A DNA stretch of 64,000 nucleotides from Halichondria panicea (GCF_963675165.1 NC_087379.1:4543442-4607441), one strand, 5' to 3'; counted from the first letter of the stretch, positions 48,901-59,649 are shown. Made by a program: numbers and translations. The notes: generated by a model from the sequence alone, not told the origin.

Positions 48901-51900
48901 CACATCATCACTTCTATGTCACCACGCGTGGATTGTATGCCTGTGCTAACACTGTATTAGGGAACATTATCAGCATCATCATGGTCATACAAAATATCCC
49001 CTAGACCAAATAGTATGAGAGAACGAATACCAAGAAACTACAAAAACATTTGCACATGTGAATGACGTTGTAACGGATTGGAGTTATGCACTCACCAAAT
49101 TTCTTGTTTCTACGCTTTTTCGTGCTTTTCCTGGCCAATCCTAGCAACGTTTAATTTTCACATTGCAAATGTTAAATGTTTTTAGTTCGATAGTATAACT
49201 AGAGCCCATTCCTTGGTGCACTTGGTTTGTGCCGCCTAGCCATAATTATTATGTTTTGCCTACTCTATGTTGACCAACTAGGCTGATAAATTGTCTAGAT
49301 TACTTTTTGAGGCTTGTGCGTTCTAATAACGTAGCACATCATGGATAGTTGTCAAAAGTTACTGTATGCTCTCTCACTCTTGTAGGATGGGTGGACTCCA
49401 CTCTTGGTGGCAGCCAGGAGAGGTCATACTGAAAGTGTTAAAGAGCTGCTCTCCTCAGGAGCTGTGGTGGACCTGGCTGACAAGGTGAGTATCTGATACT
49501 AAACTGATGTGTCTATACACTGTAAAAAATAAAATATGCTGAGCACACTAAAATGTTGGTTAAAAGTGTGCAATACACGATATTTTAGTGGCAACAGCAC
49601 ACTTCATTTTTAAAGCGTAAGTAAAATGTTCGTAACCAACACATTATTGCTAGTGATGGTTGTGGGTGGTTGCTATGAGATCCCAGGCATTAACATTGAC
49701 ATGATTTACTAGTTTGATAGCCAGAAATTAATTACCATTACTTGTTCTTTTAAAACTCAGCATCACAAACAACGTCAATTTGTAGTTTCTCAGGCTTCAA
49801 TTCGCAATGATATTGAATGTGAAAACACACCCACAATTTCTTTAATAACAGGAAGTTAATACATGTATGATCATTCTATGCCTCAGTGTGTGTGTGTGTG
49901 TGTGTGTGCGTGCGTGTGTGTGTGTGTGCGTGCGTGCGCATGCGTGCGGACTGCTACAGCTGCTCACGGATCAAGTAAAAGCCTCTAAATACGTTATTTT
50001 AATTCGTTGATTTGCAAAATAATGCTTCGTTCTCGAGTTATGCCAAGTTTGCTTACTTGGAATGCCTTTTCAGAATAGTGATCGAGTAGCAAAACTTGTC
50101 CATGCATGCAGGGAGTGTTGCACTGTACTAGTTAGCTCTGCACTAGAACGCTAGCTATTGGTAGCCGCAAGAGTGAAAAGAGCTGAAAGGCTGTATGCTC
50201 GACTGATGCAGCAGCCATTAATTTTATACTTTGGACTTTGGCAACCTTTTTAGCAACAATCATGGTCGATCATTTCGAGTTTTTCTCGTGATTATACCTG
50301 CTTGTAAAAATGTTTATCATGATATCATGTGTGGATTATAGCATGTATATGTAGCTTTGACACATTTACCGAGGCATTTTGCACTCGCGGTGCTTTCATG
50401 GACAGGGGCGTAGGCAGGGGAGGTGCTTTGGGTACTTGAGCACCCCCCCCTGCCTGACTCTACTACATCTATATTAAAGCTTACTTGAAGATCCAGTTGA
50501 GCTCAGCACTCCAGATTTAGCTTGTTAGCTGCATATTGAACTAGCTATTTTAGCTATTCACCTAAGAGAGTAGTTTTTAGTTAGTAGCTGGACTCGCGTT
50601 ATGAAAGATATAAACATTTTGATTGCATGCTGGTTTTGCAAACTGCATGGAAGGTCACATAGGGTTCAGCTATTCACTTCTTGCATAATTGCATGCAGGC
50701 TGTATGCATGGGTGGAGCTCAAGATAATAATTAACGTTCAGCTAACTTCCTTTTATATCTATGAGCTAGCTAGCTGCCTTGTACAGTGCATAGAGGACTG
50801 CACTCATCATCAGACATCCAAGGGCCTTGAGAGACTTGCCAATACTGACCTCCATATGTATGCCCCTTCAGGCTTGCACAGTTGCAGCCCCTTGTTTCTT
50901 TGATAATGTTATCCTGAGATTATCATGAGTCTGTGCCTGTAAGGCCCCCAATTGAGATGGACAAAGGAGCCTGCAAAGGAGGCTTTGCTAAGTATGTAGG
51001 CTTCTCCATGTATTGGGCCACGCCCAACTATGCATATAACGTCACCAATAAGAGGTGTGGTTTCTGGTCAACCAAATTTCGGCGCTTCGTGCCCTCTTTT
51101 AGCACCCCCTTCCCTAAAGTCCTGGCTACGCCCCTGATGGACGCTGCAAAAAGTTATAATAACACAAATAGTTGCATTATGTTCGTTGCCAATCCTCTTC
51201 CTTTAGATTTATGACAAATGCTCTCATGCACTCTTGTAGCTTGGGTATACTCCACTCTGCTGGGCAGCCAGGAATGGTCACACAGACTGTGTTAGAGTGC
51301 TGCTCTCCAAAGGAGCCATGGTGAACCTAGCTGGTGAGGTGAGTATCTGATTGTGTATTTATAATTATAGGCAGTATACCATCACATCATTTGCTATGAT
51401 AGCCAGTAATTTATGAGTACTGAGCACCATACACTTTACTTCGTGTGCTGCATTCCTCCTGTGCATTTTAATGTCTTAAACTGACTCACCAGTCCAGAGG
51501 GGTGTATGTTGTCTATTTATAAAGGAAAGGGGTTGGAAACAGAAGTAATTTACGTGATTATTTACATTTCGTTTTACGTAGTATAAAGCCCTGGTGCATG
51601 TGTGCCCCTTTTAAGAAACACTGCTAGCATTATGTTTGCCTACTTACCTTTGCTAATTTTGTGTCTATATTGACCAATTGACCAATTAACTGGACGAGTA
51701 AAATCTTTTAGTTAAAATAATGTATAGTCTAATAACATAGTGCATCATGGATAGTTGCTGCAAATCCCGTTCAATTACGGTCTATCGTGTGCACAAATGT
51801 CTTGTTAAAAGTTACGGTATGCTCTCACTCTTGTAGCGTGGGTGGACTCCACTCTGGGGGGCAGCCAGTGGAGGTCACACTGGCTGTGTTAGAGAGCTGC

Positions 51901-54900
51901 TCTCCTCAGAAGCCATATTAGACCTGGCTGACAAGGTGAGTATCTGATACTAACAGGCAGCATATTCGTAATCATCACTAAAATTATTTGCATGCATGTA
52001 GCCGGCATTTTCATGCATTTCATGCTTGAAAATGATCCACATATAGGTTGGAGGATGCATGGGCTTTAGGGCACTATAGGGTACATTGGATTTTGTTTTC
52101 CATGCATGTACACCCTACAAGGCATTTGAATGACTCTTGTGTTTGCTCTTGGAGCAGTGAATGTCTGTATTGCATCAGGAGTCATACACTCCTGATTGCA
52201 TTCATACTGGGTTGTCACTGTCTCCACTCTTGCAGGATGGGTACACTCCACTCATGTTGGCAGCTTACAATGGACAGGAAGATACTGTTAAAGAGCTTCT
52301 CTCGTCAGGCGCTTCAATTATCAGCACTAATAAAGTGAGCACAGATACTTTATATGGTACATGTACATGTACATAGTTGCATATACATAATGAACAGCTT
52401 TACATGTACTGTACCGTACCCTTGCGAAAATACACCCACCCTTTTCTGCAAGAAGTTTAGGCTTATTAGGGGACTGGGCGTTTAATCGCGAATGGCGAGT
52501 TTTTATTTAAATATACGCCCACTCGCGGCCTCAAATCGAGGTTTAAGCTTATACTTTGCCTATGACAATTCTTTATTGTATTTTCATTTTAGTAAGAACA
52601 TTTCATTGACAACAACAATGTTATAAATTAATGCATGAGTATGATTAAAGCATGACAAGAGAATGAACATGAATAAGTGGACTCTGACTCTGTTCGTTGC
52701 TTGTGTCGATGTCAGATGCAGCATAAACTTCCCAAAGGAGGATGGTAGGTCATACTCCTACAGAGCAGCTATCAGGTACTTTGTTTCAGAAAACCAAGGC
52801 AAGGCAACGTGCAAAATTGGCCTGTGTGATAACTTTCTTGGACTTTGTGTTTTCTTTTCCCTGCATGTATGTAATCTTGTAGGACTACTTGTTCCCTGCA
52901 TATACATCTTCAAGGGCAAACAGATCCTTACAGAGAAAGTTATATGTCTAATCTTGGTCCAGCAAGGAGTATAGTCTAAGACTCCTACTAGCTACTACCT
53001 AAAACTTCACTATTAATTTTAGTAAACATGTGGCATTCAGCTACTGCGCATGCTCAACTCTTCATTCTGGGTGGGCTTATAATCGAGTGAAAATACCGTC
53101 GTGCAAGAACTTCGAAGCAAAAGAGGGGATGGGCGTTTATTCAAGATGGGTATATTTTCGCGAGGGTACGGTATACCTATACCTCAGTTGCTGTCATTTG
53201 TACCTATAGTACCCGACTAGAAAAACGTTGCCCAGGGGAAACACCAAAACATGTGAAAATGAAAGCACCGTGGGATCACTTCAGCTGCAAATACATGTAC
53301 AGTGCATCCAGTTTAGAGAGTAGATTACCACAAATAAATTATGTGAGTGGCTGTACTTGATATCTTTTGATTGGTTAAGAAATGGTGCTGATACCATTGT
53401 GTATAGGTGAATGAATAAGCTACAATATATCCCAAAAATTATGAAAACATGAGGTGGTGGGTCGTGGGTTTGGGGGGATTAATAAGAACAACAGTAAATA
53501 ATTATTGTTGTAGTGGGTAATCGGTTAAAGTAATAAAACACTAACCTTAAACAGTTAAGGTCTCAGACTTTATAAGACAATTGTTTGATGGTTTAGATAT
53601 CCTGGCTATCCTTCATGAGTCTTATATATGTTCACAGTGCCTATAATTCATGATTTACTGGTTTTCAGGTGTACTTTTCAGGGAAAAATTTGAGGCCACG
53701 CCAACTTCCGGTCACCACACCCTATATTGTTTGTTGTTCGTGCCTATAGCGATGTACTCCTGGCAATGTGCATTGACAGGCAACTCTATATAACTTGGTA
53801 TGCTGGTTTGAAATTGTGGACCGTATCCATAGAACACTATAGAAACCACAAAAGTAACGAATAGATCAAGACATCAACAGCTGCAAACCACACAACCAAT
53901 GATGGAGCTGGATGCACTGTATGTAGATCTATCTCAAACGCCTCGGGTAATAAAGCTACTAGCTATGCTAATACACACATGATACATGTATCATGATGCA
54001 CACGTTTGTACTAAATTTGCTGCATGCAAAACTCGGAATGATCGACCATGATTGTTGCTAAAAAGGATCGATGCCAAAGTCCAAGTCTAGAATCAATGGC
54101 TGCATCAGCAGAGCCTTGCAGCTCTCTTCTCACTCTTGTAGCCAGTGCAGAGCTAACTACTATATTATAGAGTAGCAACACTGTATAGACAAGTTTTGCT
54201 CTTCTGAAAAGGCGATGACATAATTATTTTCACAGGTAGATTTGTTTGTGTTTTTACAGTTTTGTACATTTGCTGGTATAATTTTTTGCGAAATGTCGAT
54301 CTGGATACATTAAACAAGAGGGCGGCCAATTATTTGCGAGTACTAATTTTTGCGATTTTACTCTCATTCGCAGAAATAGCAGAATTAATACACGCGAAAA
54401 TATGTCACCTTAAACGAGCATGCTGACTATAAAAAGGTGTGCTGTGGGCAGCTCCGACCGGAAGCAACCAAAAAATGACAAAATGGCAACAATGAATTTT
54501 CTTGAGTCTTGCAAAAAGACGCCCTTGACAGTTATAATGCACATTCTTTACATTTTTACATTCTTCTTTTGATACGCCTTCTTCCGCTCTCTCACAAGAT
54601 AGTAGACACAAACTAAAAACAAAAAATGGCTGTCAAAAGTATTTCAAGAAGTCTGTTCTCAACCTCAAAAGAAGCCTACTGGGGGTTCCACAGGAGCTAA
54701 AATTCGAGACTGAAGATACCAAGCAAGTCTTTGTAGGTATAATTGACAGTGCTAAGCGCAGTCTTGCTGCCAGAGATTCATTGGCCCAACATGAGGATCT
54801 GACAAACTGATGCTATTGTTGAAGATGTGGACATAAATAACTCAAGTAAGTAGTCCATAGGTCTATAGTAAAGTTAGTAGTCTAGCATAATGTAATGTGA

Positions 54901-55061
54901 CTTTATCAACCTGCGAACGCTTTTTCGCTTTTTAACATTTGCATTTTATTTTTAACGAAGAGGAGAGTTGAAAGTCTGTAGGGAAGGACCTTTCTATTTG
55001 CAGTTTGTTCGTTCATATGTACAGTCATTATGCCTCAGTTGGGCATGCGCAAGGTATACGG

Positions 55062-55097
<36 letters not shown>

Positions 55098-58000
55098 CGA
55101 CTGTTACAGCTGCTCGATGATAAATGAAGCTCGAAGAGTTTCTGTATAATTATTGTAGGCTGCTAATCATAATTATTTCTTGGATTGCAATTAGTTGGGT
55201 TTGCAAAATAATGCTTATGATTATGTTTGCTTACTTTGAAAGCTAGTACAACTTGTGTGTAGCAAAATAGGGGAATAACGAGAGAATAAAGTAAAATTAA
55301 GCATTATCCACCAGGGCCAATGAATCCATCTAAAATGAAATTATATGTACAGTGTATTTATTAATAATGGTACTGCATGTAGCTTCATTGCCTACACTGA
55401 GGCATCATCACCATTTCAGTAACATTCATTTTTTTCTCAGGTCGCGTTGAAGGACGCTTTGAAGGACTGCGACTGCCTTTGCTTGTTGACAGTCTCCCTG
55501 GGTACACCATCAACCTATGTAGAAAATGTAAATATTACTTCTCAGTGTATATCTAGCAATTATATCCCTAGCTCTTTTCTAGGGGGAGGAGAGCCTCACT
55601 GTCTGGTGGCATACACTCCACTTGCCCTATTAAGTAAAGAATTTGTTTGATATAGATGTACTGATATTCATATAAATTCTTTTTCAGAATCGAACTTTTG
55701 GTGAATTTCCACAATGGCACATTTTCAATGCCGTCTATTATGCAAGAAAGCAAGCTTCCTAACTCTTCCACAACGTTCATTGGAGTATGCTCACTGTAGC
55801 TGACCTGGAGCTGAAAATATCTTTAGCCTTTTGCTGTATCTATACATGAAGTATTTGTCAGCCATTTATGATAATAATTTTATTTCTTTGTTTCTGCTTC
55901 TGGTAAAAAAGAAAAACTACCAAGAATGTATTTCCCTTCCCTTTGTGTATATTTTTGAATGTTCACAGTGTGTAGTGAATGGGTTCTGAGCGCTTTTACG
56001 CAAGAGAAAAAAAGAGCTCGTTATTACACAGCCAATAATCCACGGGCCTGTATGCAGATGTAATCGCCCACGGCCTGCTTACATCCTGGAACCACAGGCC
56101 CGTTACAGCACGTACATCCTGTCCTGAATACAGACCGTAAATAACGGGCCTGTTTCAGCCTGTACCACCCACGTCCTGCTTACAGCCAGTGTATGCACAT
56201 GTGCAGAGAGAAAGTTACTTAGCTACGAAATGAAACGGCCCGTGGACTTTTGGCTGTGTAAGGCTTGAATGGAAATGTTGGGGTCAAAAGTCGCGCCCAC
56301 AAAGTCCAAGAAAGTTATCACACAGGCCAATTTTGCAGGTTACCTTGCCTTGGTTTTCTGAAACAAAGTACCTGGTAGCTGCTCTGTAGGAGTATGACCT
56401 ACCATCCTTTGGGAAGTTTCTGCTACATCTGACATCGACATAAGTGACAAGCAACGAATAGAGTCAGAGTCCACTTCTTCATGTTCATTCTCTTGTCATG
56501 CTTTAATCATACATGCTATAACATTGTTGTTGTCAATGAAATGTTCATACTATGTATTAAAATATAAATAAATAAAGAATTGTCATAGAGCAAAGTGTAA
56601 ACCTCGATTTAAGGCTGCGGATGGGCGTATATTCGAATGAAAACTTGCCGTTTGCGATTAAACGCCCAGTCCCCTAATAAGCCTAAACTTCTTGCAGAAA
56701 AGGGTGGACGTATTTTCGCGAGGGTAGGGTACCGGTAGAAGCCTATAGAAACTCTTACTTGCACTTCATTGATCTTTGAGCAGTTGTAGCAGTCTACACA
56801 CAAACACACTACCCCGTATACCTTGCATGCGCATGCGTACCGAGGGAATCCGTTACATTTTCTGCGAAACATTTGAGTTCACTGGAAGTTTTTTTACGCT
56901 ATTTGGTAATTTTTTTGGCCAATCCTAGCAAATTTTCAATTGCTGGTATATAGGGTGATATTTTAATTTCCCACGTACAGTTATATAGGCCTTGGCATAA
57001 AACTCAGTGAATTTGTTGCTGGCTAGTAGCTTGAGTTTTACAAGTAGAGATTAGATAACCAAGGCTCAGATGTTGACAGTGATCCTATCCTGAATGCAGG
57101 CACAGAATACTTATTAAACACTCTAAAATAGAATTACACTAAAAACAATAATATCTCAAAATCTAAGTGATGGTTGAAATTGGTTGAAAAGCTATTTCAC
57201 ATCAACATAAGCCTACAATCAACCAGCCTGATCTTAGAAACGTCAAGTGTATTTCTTGAAAGATACACGCCAAATCAAATCCACTATCCAGGCTTGTTGA
57301 GCGGAGCCCGACCGTCCCTGACGGGAGGTAGGGTTTCAAGCTTATGGGATTTGTCTTTGTTGCAGCGAAAATCAGATTGCAGCATTTCTAATGTGGTCGG
57401 TGTCACGTCCGGTTGCACAACCGCAAGCAAGGTAAAATCATAGTAAAATTGGTTAACACCCACTTCAGAATAATAATATTCATAGCTTATTCATAGCTGC
57501 TATCACATCCAGCAAGACAAATCCTGACATAGGCTTGAAACCCGACCTCCTGCCAGGGACGGTCGGGCTTCGCCCAACTATATCCAGGCCTGGTATTGAT
57601 TGTATCTGCATGGGCGTGGTTAGGAACCAAAAAAACAAAAGTAGAGAAATTTACAAAAACAACACACCTGTCGACAAGGGCCGGTAGTGTTGGTCCTACC
57701 TACTATAACTTATATATAGTCCATCACAAAGGGCAATGATTGATAGCAAGAGACTTGCCATACTATGTTGAAAACCGGGCAAAGACGTTTCTTCCTTCTG
57801 ACAAGAGCTGGGCCTGTTCTGCAATGAGAGTGGGGCCTTCTTGTGAAGCAAGACAATGTGTACGTTAATCTGAACTTGCCATAGCTAGCTAGCTAGACAA
57901 TCTATGGCTAGATTTTAGTAACTTGAGAGCATATACACGGAGCTAAATTACGGTATTACAGGGAAATATGACAGGAAACAAAGTGTGAAGAATCTCTGCT

Positions 58001-59649
58001 TTTGTTTCCAGTTCCTGCCACGCCCAGATACAATCAATACCAGGCCATATTTTTCAACTTCATTGTATTAAAAAAAATCAGCCGGGGACCGAGGGCATTT
58101 TAAGTATTATTTAGAACACACCTAGCCAAGATTAAGTGTTTTAATCTGCGTGCCGAGGATGGCCTCGAGGTTAACGTGGTGCTCGAGGCGCAGCCGAGTG
58201 CATTACGTAACCGAGAGGCCATCCGAGTGCACCAGCATTAAAACACGTGACTTGGCTAGGTGTGTTCTAAAGGATTTAGTGCTGTCACGTGAGCTCTAGC
58301 CTCGTGGCAGCTAGATCTAGCTACATTTTAAATCAGTTGCTGGTGGCTAGCTAGCTAGCTAGACGTAATAGCAAGTTTTAGTAGGTTTGTAGATCCAGTA
58401 ACTGATGCAAAGGAGAAGGAGATACGATCTAAAGCTATCTGGACTGACTGGGCATGTTCTCGACTTATTTCTCCTGCTGACCAACAGTCCCGATCCCACT
58501 ACTGGATATGCCTCCAGCTGATCTGGCTTACTGGATGGGAAACTTTGTGCGCAAACTATATGGCAATGAGTATCTGGTTTGCTCTTTTGGAAAGCTATGA
58601 TATTCGAAGCACCTTTGATGAAACGATTATATGGATCTGGCTTAGGTACAGGTATGTACATCTTCGAAGCAAGCTGAGCCTATTTCTCCAGACGAAAAAG
58701 CGATGCTATGGTCAAGTCAGCAATTCGGTACACATGAAACAAGTCGAAACAATAACATTCAACTTTCTAATACTTTTCAGCTTTGCTTGTGTATGTATTT
58801 AATCTGCTTGTATTATTATTATAATTATGATGACATTCAGATTCAATCTGCTTGTATTATGATTGTTTGATAAAAAGTGTGCATTAACAAACCAACTTAA
58901 AGCACACTTAAGTGTGGATTAAGTTATTTAATCCATGGTCACCTGACTACTTTCAGATAAGCTGATTGGCTGGAGATCATGTGATCAGCACTAAGTATAG
59001 CATATATACCTGAGAATGGAAAGTTAGAGGTTTGTAGCACTCACTGCTACATTAAAATACGGTGTGTCCTCATTCAAAGGGCCACAAGATATTGCGACGT
59101 TGCATGGAATTTGTATAAAACGCCCACATCTCAAGTGGCTCTATACATGCATGCACTAAAAAAAAAAAAACAGTGTGGTTAGGATTGCGGAAGCATATGT
59201 GGTAGAATTTCTGCCGCCTGCCTAGCCATACATGGTCATGTCAATCCACACAGTTACAAGTGTTTGTGACGTGCTCAGACAATAACATATTTATAATTAT
59301 GGTGTGTATAGTTGTCTTACTCCCTTCATGTGCATGCATGCACGTATGGCTGCTTATGTAAACAGCAATTCGCACATTCAAGGAAATGTTGTGGCTGTTT
59401 CCTGATACTATGCATAGTAAGACGCTCCATCCTCTTTGCCAGTAATTAATTTGTCAACAAAGTACATGTCATACGCATTAGACCACTGTATATACCTCTT
59501 ACAATGTACGTCTCGTCCCTTCATATGATAATGCATCATCACAGCGTGGACAGACTGCTCTGATGCTGGCCAAGGAATCTCTGATGCTGGCCAAGGAATT
59601 AGGTTTTTCAAAAATAATACAGCTTCTAGAGGAAGCTGCTGGAGCACAT
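42918..59649 (+). CDS. Ankyrin-repeat protein with one-repeat-per-exon layout
   Basis: Exons 42918-43007, 46244-46342, 49386-49484, 51240-51338, 51837-51935, 52236-52334 and 59545-59649, all phase 0, all ending in GT donors. The start exon reads MDIHNAACDGNLNDVC, an ankyrin cap. The five middle exons are each exactly 99 bp and encode one 33-residue ankyrin repeat of the type (D/G)GWTPLLLAANGGHTDCVKELL. The last visible exon (GQTALMLAKE... GFSKIIQLLEEAAGAH) is a partial closing repeat containing a 21-bp tandem duplication (LMLAKES/LMLAKEL). A donor at 59650 implies further exons that I could not identify. Total visible: about 230 residues. The protein should be a binding scaffold; no catalytic domain is seen. 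Introns 2-5 share sequence around the exons, showing exon-plus-flank duplication. The 7.2-kb intron before the last exon may hide exons. Confidence 0.8.
43252..43490. mobile_element. CAGTGGCGGATCCAG-type MITE in ankyrin intron 1
   Basis: CAGTGGCGGATCCAGACAGG pairs with CTGGATCCGCCACTG. ATGTG is repeated on both sides (5 bp). The terminus is the common CAGTGGCGGATCCAG found in many animals, usually assigned to hAT. A 27-bp direct duplication (GTGGTGATAGATAGTTGATG) follows immediately. Confidence 0.8.
43545..44250. mobile_element. Foldback element in ankyrin intron 1
   Basis: Left arm starts AGGCCTTGCCCAATTATGC and runs through GACTAATAGG..TTAGCCTATTAGG. The right arm near 44165-44250 is its reverse complement in the same order (GACTAATAGGCTAAATTTTG, ATAATTGGGCAAGGCCT). 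The MITE 43939-44151 is nested inside it. Confidence 0.65.
43939..44151. mobile_element. MITE with CAAGGG(C/T)GTATAAAAG ends and 7-bp target duplication (copy 2)
   Basis: 213 bp and highly similar to 24573-24790. GTAATAC is duplicated on both sides (43932-43938 and 44152-44158). A third, decayed relative lies near 60716-60780 (GAGCGCATAAAAGAGAGAG..GCATGTAACTTCC). Confidence 0.9.
44572..45068. mobile_element. MITE with ATAGATTGAATACGGAGAGG ends
   Basis: ATAGATTGAATACGGAGAGG, then GATTGGAAACGGAAGT, pairs with ACTTCCGTTTCCAATCCCTC and TATTCAATCTAT. About 497 bp. A second copy in the opposite orientation starts near 63690 and runs off the window; a fragment (GGTTGGAAACAGAAGTAA) lies near 51535. 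No coding frame. Confidence 0.8.
45283..46035 (+). repeat. Dispersed sponge repeat with TGTGTG core (copy 1)
   Basis: ATTATGCCTCGGTGCGCATG, AAGCGAGGTATACACGGTAG, a GTGTGTCTGTCTG run, AGACTGCTACAGCTGC, GGATCAATGAAGTGTAAGTAAG, then TTTGCAAAATAATGCTTCG and TTACTTGGAATGCC. Related copies, in this order, are at 49880-50400, 55027-55440 and, partly, 28500-28690; reversed pieces are at 53990-54230 and 56740-56860. End structure is unclear. I recall this motif as abundant in A. queenslandica. Confidence 0.7.
46036..46105. repeat. Perfect palindrome, 34-bp arms with 2-bp centre
   Basis: Arms 46036-46069 and 46072-46105 are identical reverse complements (GAAAATTGACTCGTGAAAAT ... ATTTTCACGAGTCAATTTTC) around AGTAAATACGGTAA-type sequence. 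The inner ATTACCGTATTTACTT resembles MITE termini in this window, so it may be two ends of such elements joined head to head. Confidence 0.95.
46616..47022. mobile_element. Pogo/Tc1-like MITE, CAGTAGAACCTCGCTAATCCG ends
   Basis: 407 bp between TA dinucleotides. CAGTAGAACCTCGCTAATCC at the left pairs with GGATTAGCAAGGTTCTACTG at the right. Sits in intron 2 of the ankyrin gene, where it splits flank sequence that is continuous around exon 3. No transposase frame. Confidence 0.85.
47023..48681. other. Ankyrin intron 2, unclassified
   Basis: No exon recognised. GCCGTTATAGAGAGGTGG, CTTCGGAGGTT and GTTATACGGAGTAGAGAGGC words around 47430-47830, ending AGGTTCCACTGT, look like a decayed pogo-like element. 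GACCACTAGAGTGGCCGTCATATGACGG near 48485-48510 holds two short palindromes. Confidence 0.45.
48682..49191. mobile_element. Foldback element, ATC(A/G)AACTAAAAA ends
   Basis: The left arm (to about 48815) and right arm (from about 49050) are reverse complements: ACATTTGCA, AACGTTGCTAGGATTGGCCA, AAAAGCGTAGAAACAAGAAA, GCATAACTCCA. About 510 bp. A decayed single arm lies near 56890-56950 (TTTTTTTGGCCAATCCTAGC). Confidence 0.8.
49517..49660. mobile_element. Single end of a CACTGTAAAAA-type element in ankyrin intron 3
   Basis: CACTGTAAAAAATAAAATAT follows TA at this point and separates two sequences that are closer together around exon 2. The expected inverted TTTTTACAGTG end was not found nearby, so the boundary on the right is uncertain. 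Confidence 0.35.
49880..50400 (+). repeat. Dispersed sponge repeat (copy 2) with GT microsatellite
   Basis: It carries GTGTGTGTGTGTGTGTGTGC and TGCGTGCG runs, then GACTGCTACAGCTGCTCACG, TTTGCAAAATAATGCTTCG, TTACTTGGAATGCC and GCACTAGAACGCTAGCTATT, in the order seen at 45283-46035. Confidence 0.7.
50403..51136. mobile_element. CAGGGGCGTAGGCAGG-type element in ankyrin intron 3
   Basis: 734 bp. CAGGGGCGTAGGCAGGG pairs with CCTGGCTACGCCCCTG. ATGGA is repeated on both sides (5 bp). Inside are only short open frames (50601-50903 and 50933-51214) without recognisable similarity. Such ends are widespread in animal genomes and usually called hAT; the 5-bp duplication fits the hAT5 subset. Confidence 0.85.
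52422..53173. mobile_element. TACCGTACCCTTGCGAAAATA element in ankyrin intron 6
   Basis: About 752 bp. TACCGTACCCTTGCGAAAAT pairs with ATATTTTCGCGAGGGTACGGTA, and GGCGTTTAATC / GGGCGTTTATTC motifs lie inside each end. An open frame at 52663-52974 (KWTLTLFVACVDVRCS... YRAAIRYFVSENQGKATC) is conserved in the partial copy at 56300-56737, so it may be a relic of a transposon gene; I do not recognise it. Confidence 0.75.
53174..55440. other. Ankyrin intron 6, middle: no confident exon
   Basis: 53990-54230 is a reversed piece of the dispersed sponge repeat. 54300-54420 has TTTTGCGAAATG / ATTCGCAGAAATAG..CACGCGAAAATATG words like decayed MITE ends. A frame near 54625-54810 (KYFKKSVLNLKRSLLG... AKRSLAARDSLAQHEDLTN) lacks a convincing start or acceptor and could be an exon relic. 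55027-55440 is sponge repeat copy 3 with a GT microsatellite. Confidence 0.45.
56024..56261. mobile_element. MITE with TTACACAGCCAATAATCCAC ends
   Basis: TTACACAGCCAATAATCCAC plus GGGCC pairs with GGCCCGTGGACTTTTGGCTG plus TGTAA. The interior is full of CCTGCTTACA / GCCTGTACC / ACGGGCCTG words in both directions, giving a strongly self-complementary 238-bp unit. Confidence 0.8.
56300..56737. mobile_element. Partial inverted copy of the 52422-53173 element
   Basis: Reverse complement of about 52421-52870: GTCCAAGAAAGTTATCACAC, GTAGGTCATACTCCTACAGA-type and TTCTGCAAGAAGTTTAGGCT blocks all match. It ends at CGCGAGGGTAGGGTACCGGTA. The two copies can pair as a stem of about 430 bp with a 3.4-kb loop. 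Confidence 0.8.
57290..57580. mobile_element. Foldback element, AGCCCGACCGTCCCTG arms
   Basis: GGAGCCCGACCGTCCCTGAC, then GGGTTTCAAGCTTATG..ATTTGTCTT, pairs with the reverse complement at 57518-57578. The loop is about 155 bp. No coding capacity. Confidence 0.75.
57587..58046. mobile_element. Element with GGCCTGGTATTGATTGTATC ends
   Basis: GGCCTGGTATTGATTGTATC, then TG.ATGGGCGTGG, pairs with CCACGCCCAGATACAATCAA, TACCAGGCC. About 460 bp, directly next to the preceding foldback. Confidence 0.75.
58112..58269. mobile_element. Hairpin MITE, TAGAACACACCTAGCCAAG ends
   Basis: 158 bp forming one long imperfect hairpin: TAGAACACACCTAGCCAAG pairs with CTTGGCTAGGTGTGTTCTA, and GTGCCGAGGATGGCCTCGAGG pairs with CCGAGAGGCCATCCGAGTGC. 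Confidence 0.8.
58270..59544. other. Ankyrin intron 6, distal part
   Basis: No exon is recognised between the hairpin MITE and the last ankyrin exon. TTCAATCTGCTTGTATTAT is nearly repeated around 58800-58860. The open frames 58359-58661 (-) and 58545-58802 (+) overlap each other on opposite strands and show no family features. Confidence 0.5.

Noticed and set aside
52048-52338. 96-codon frame overlapping ankyrin exon 6 in another frame
   Set aside because: The 99-bp exon with its phase-0 splice sites and ankyrin sequence is the real coding unit.
54625-54840. Frame with AKRSLAARDSLAQHEDLTN as a possible gene piece
   Set aside because: No start, acceptor or recognisable domain; neighbouring frames are broken, so it is at most a relic.
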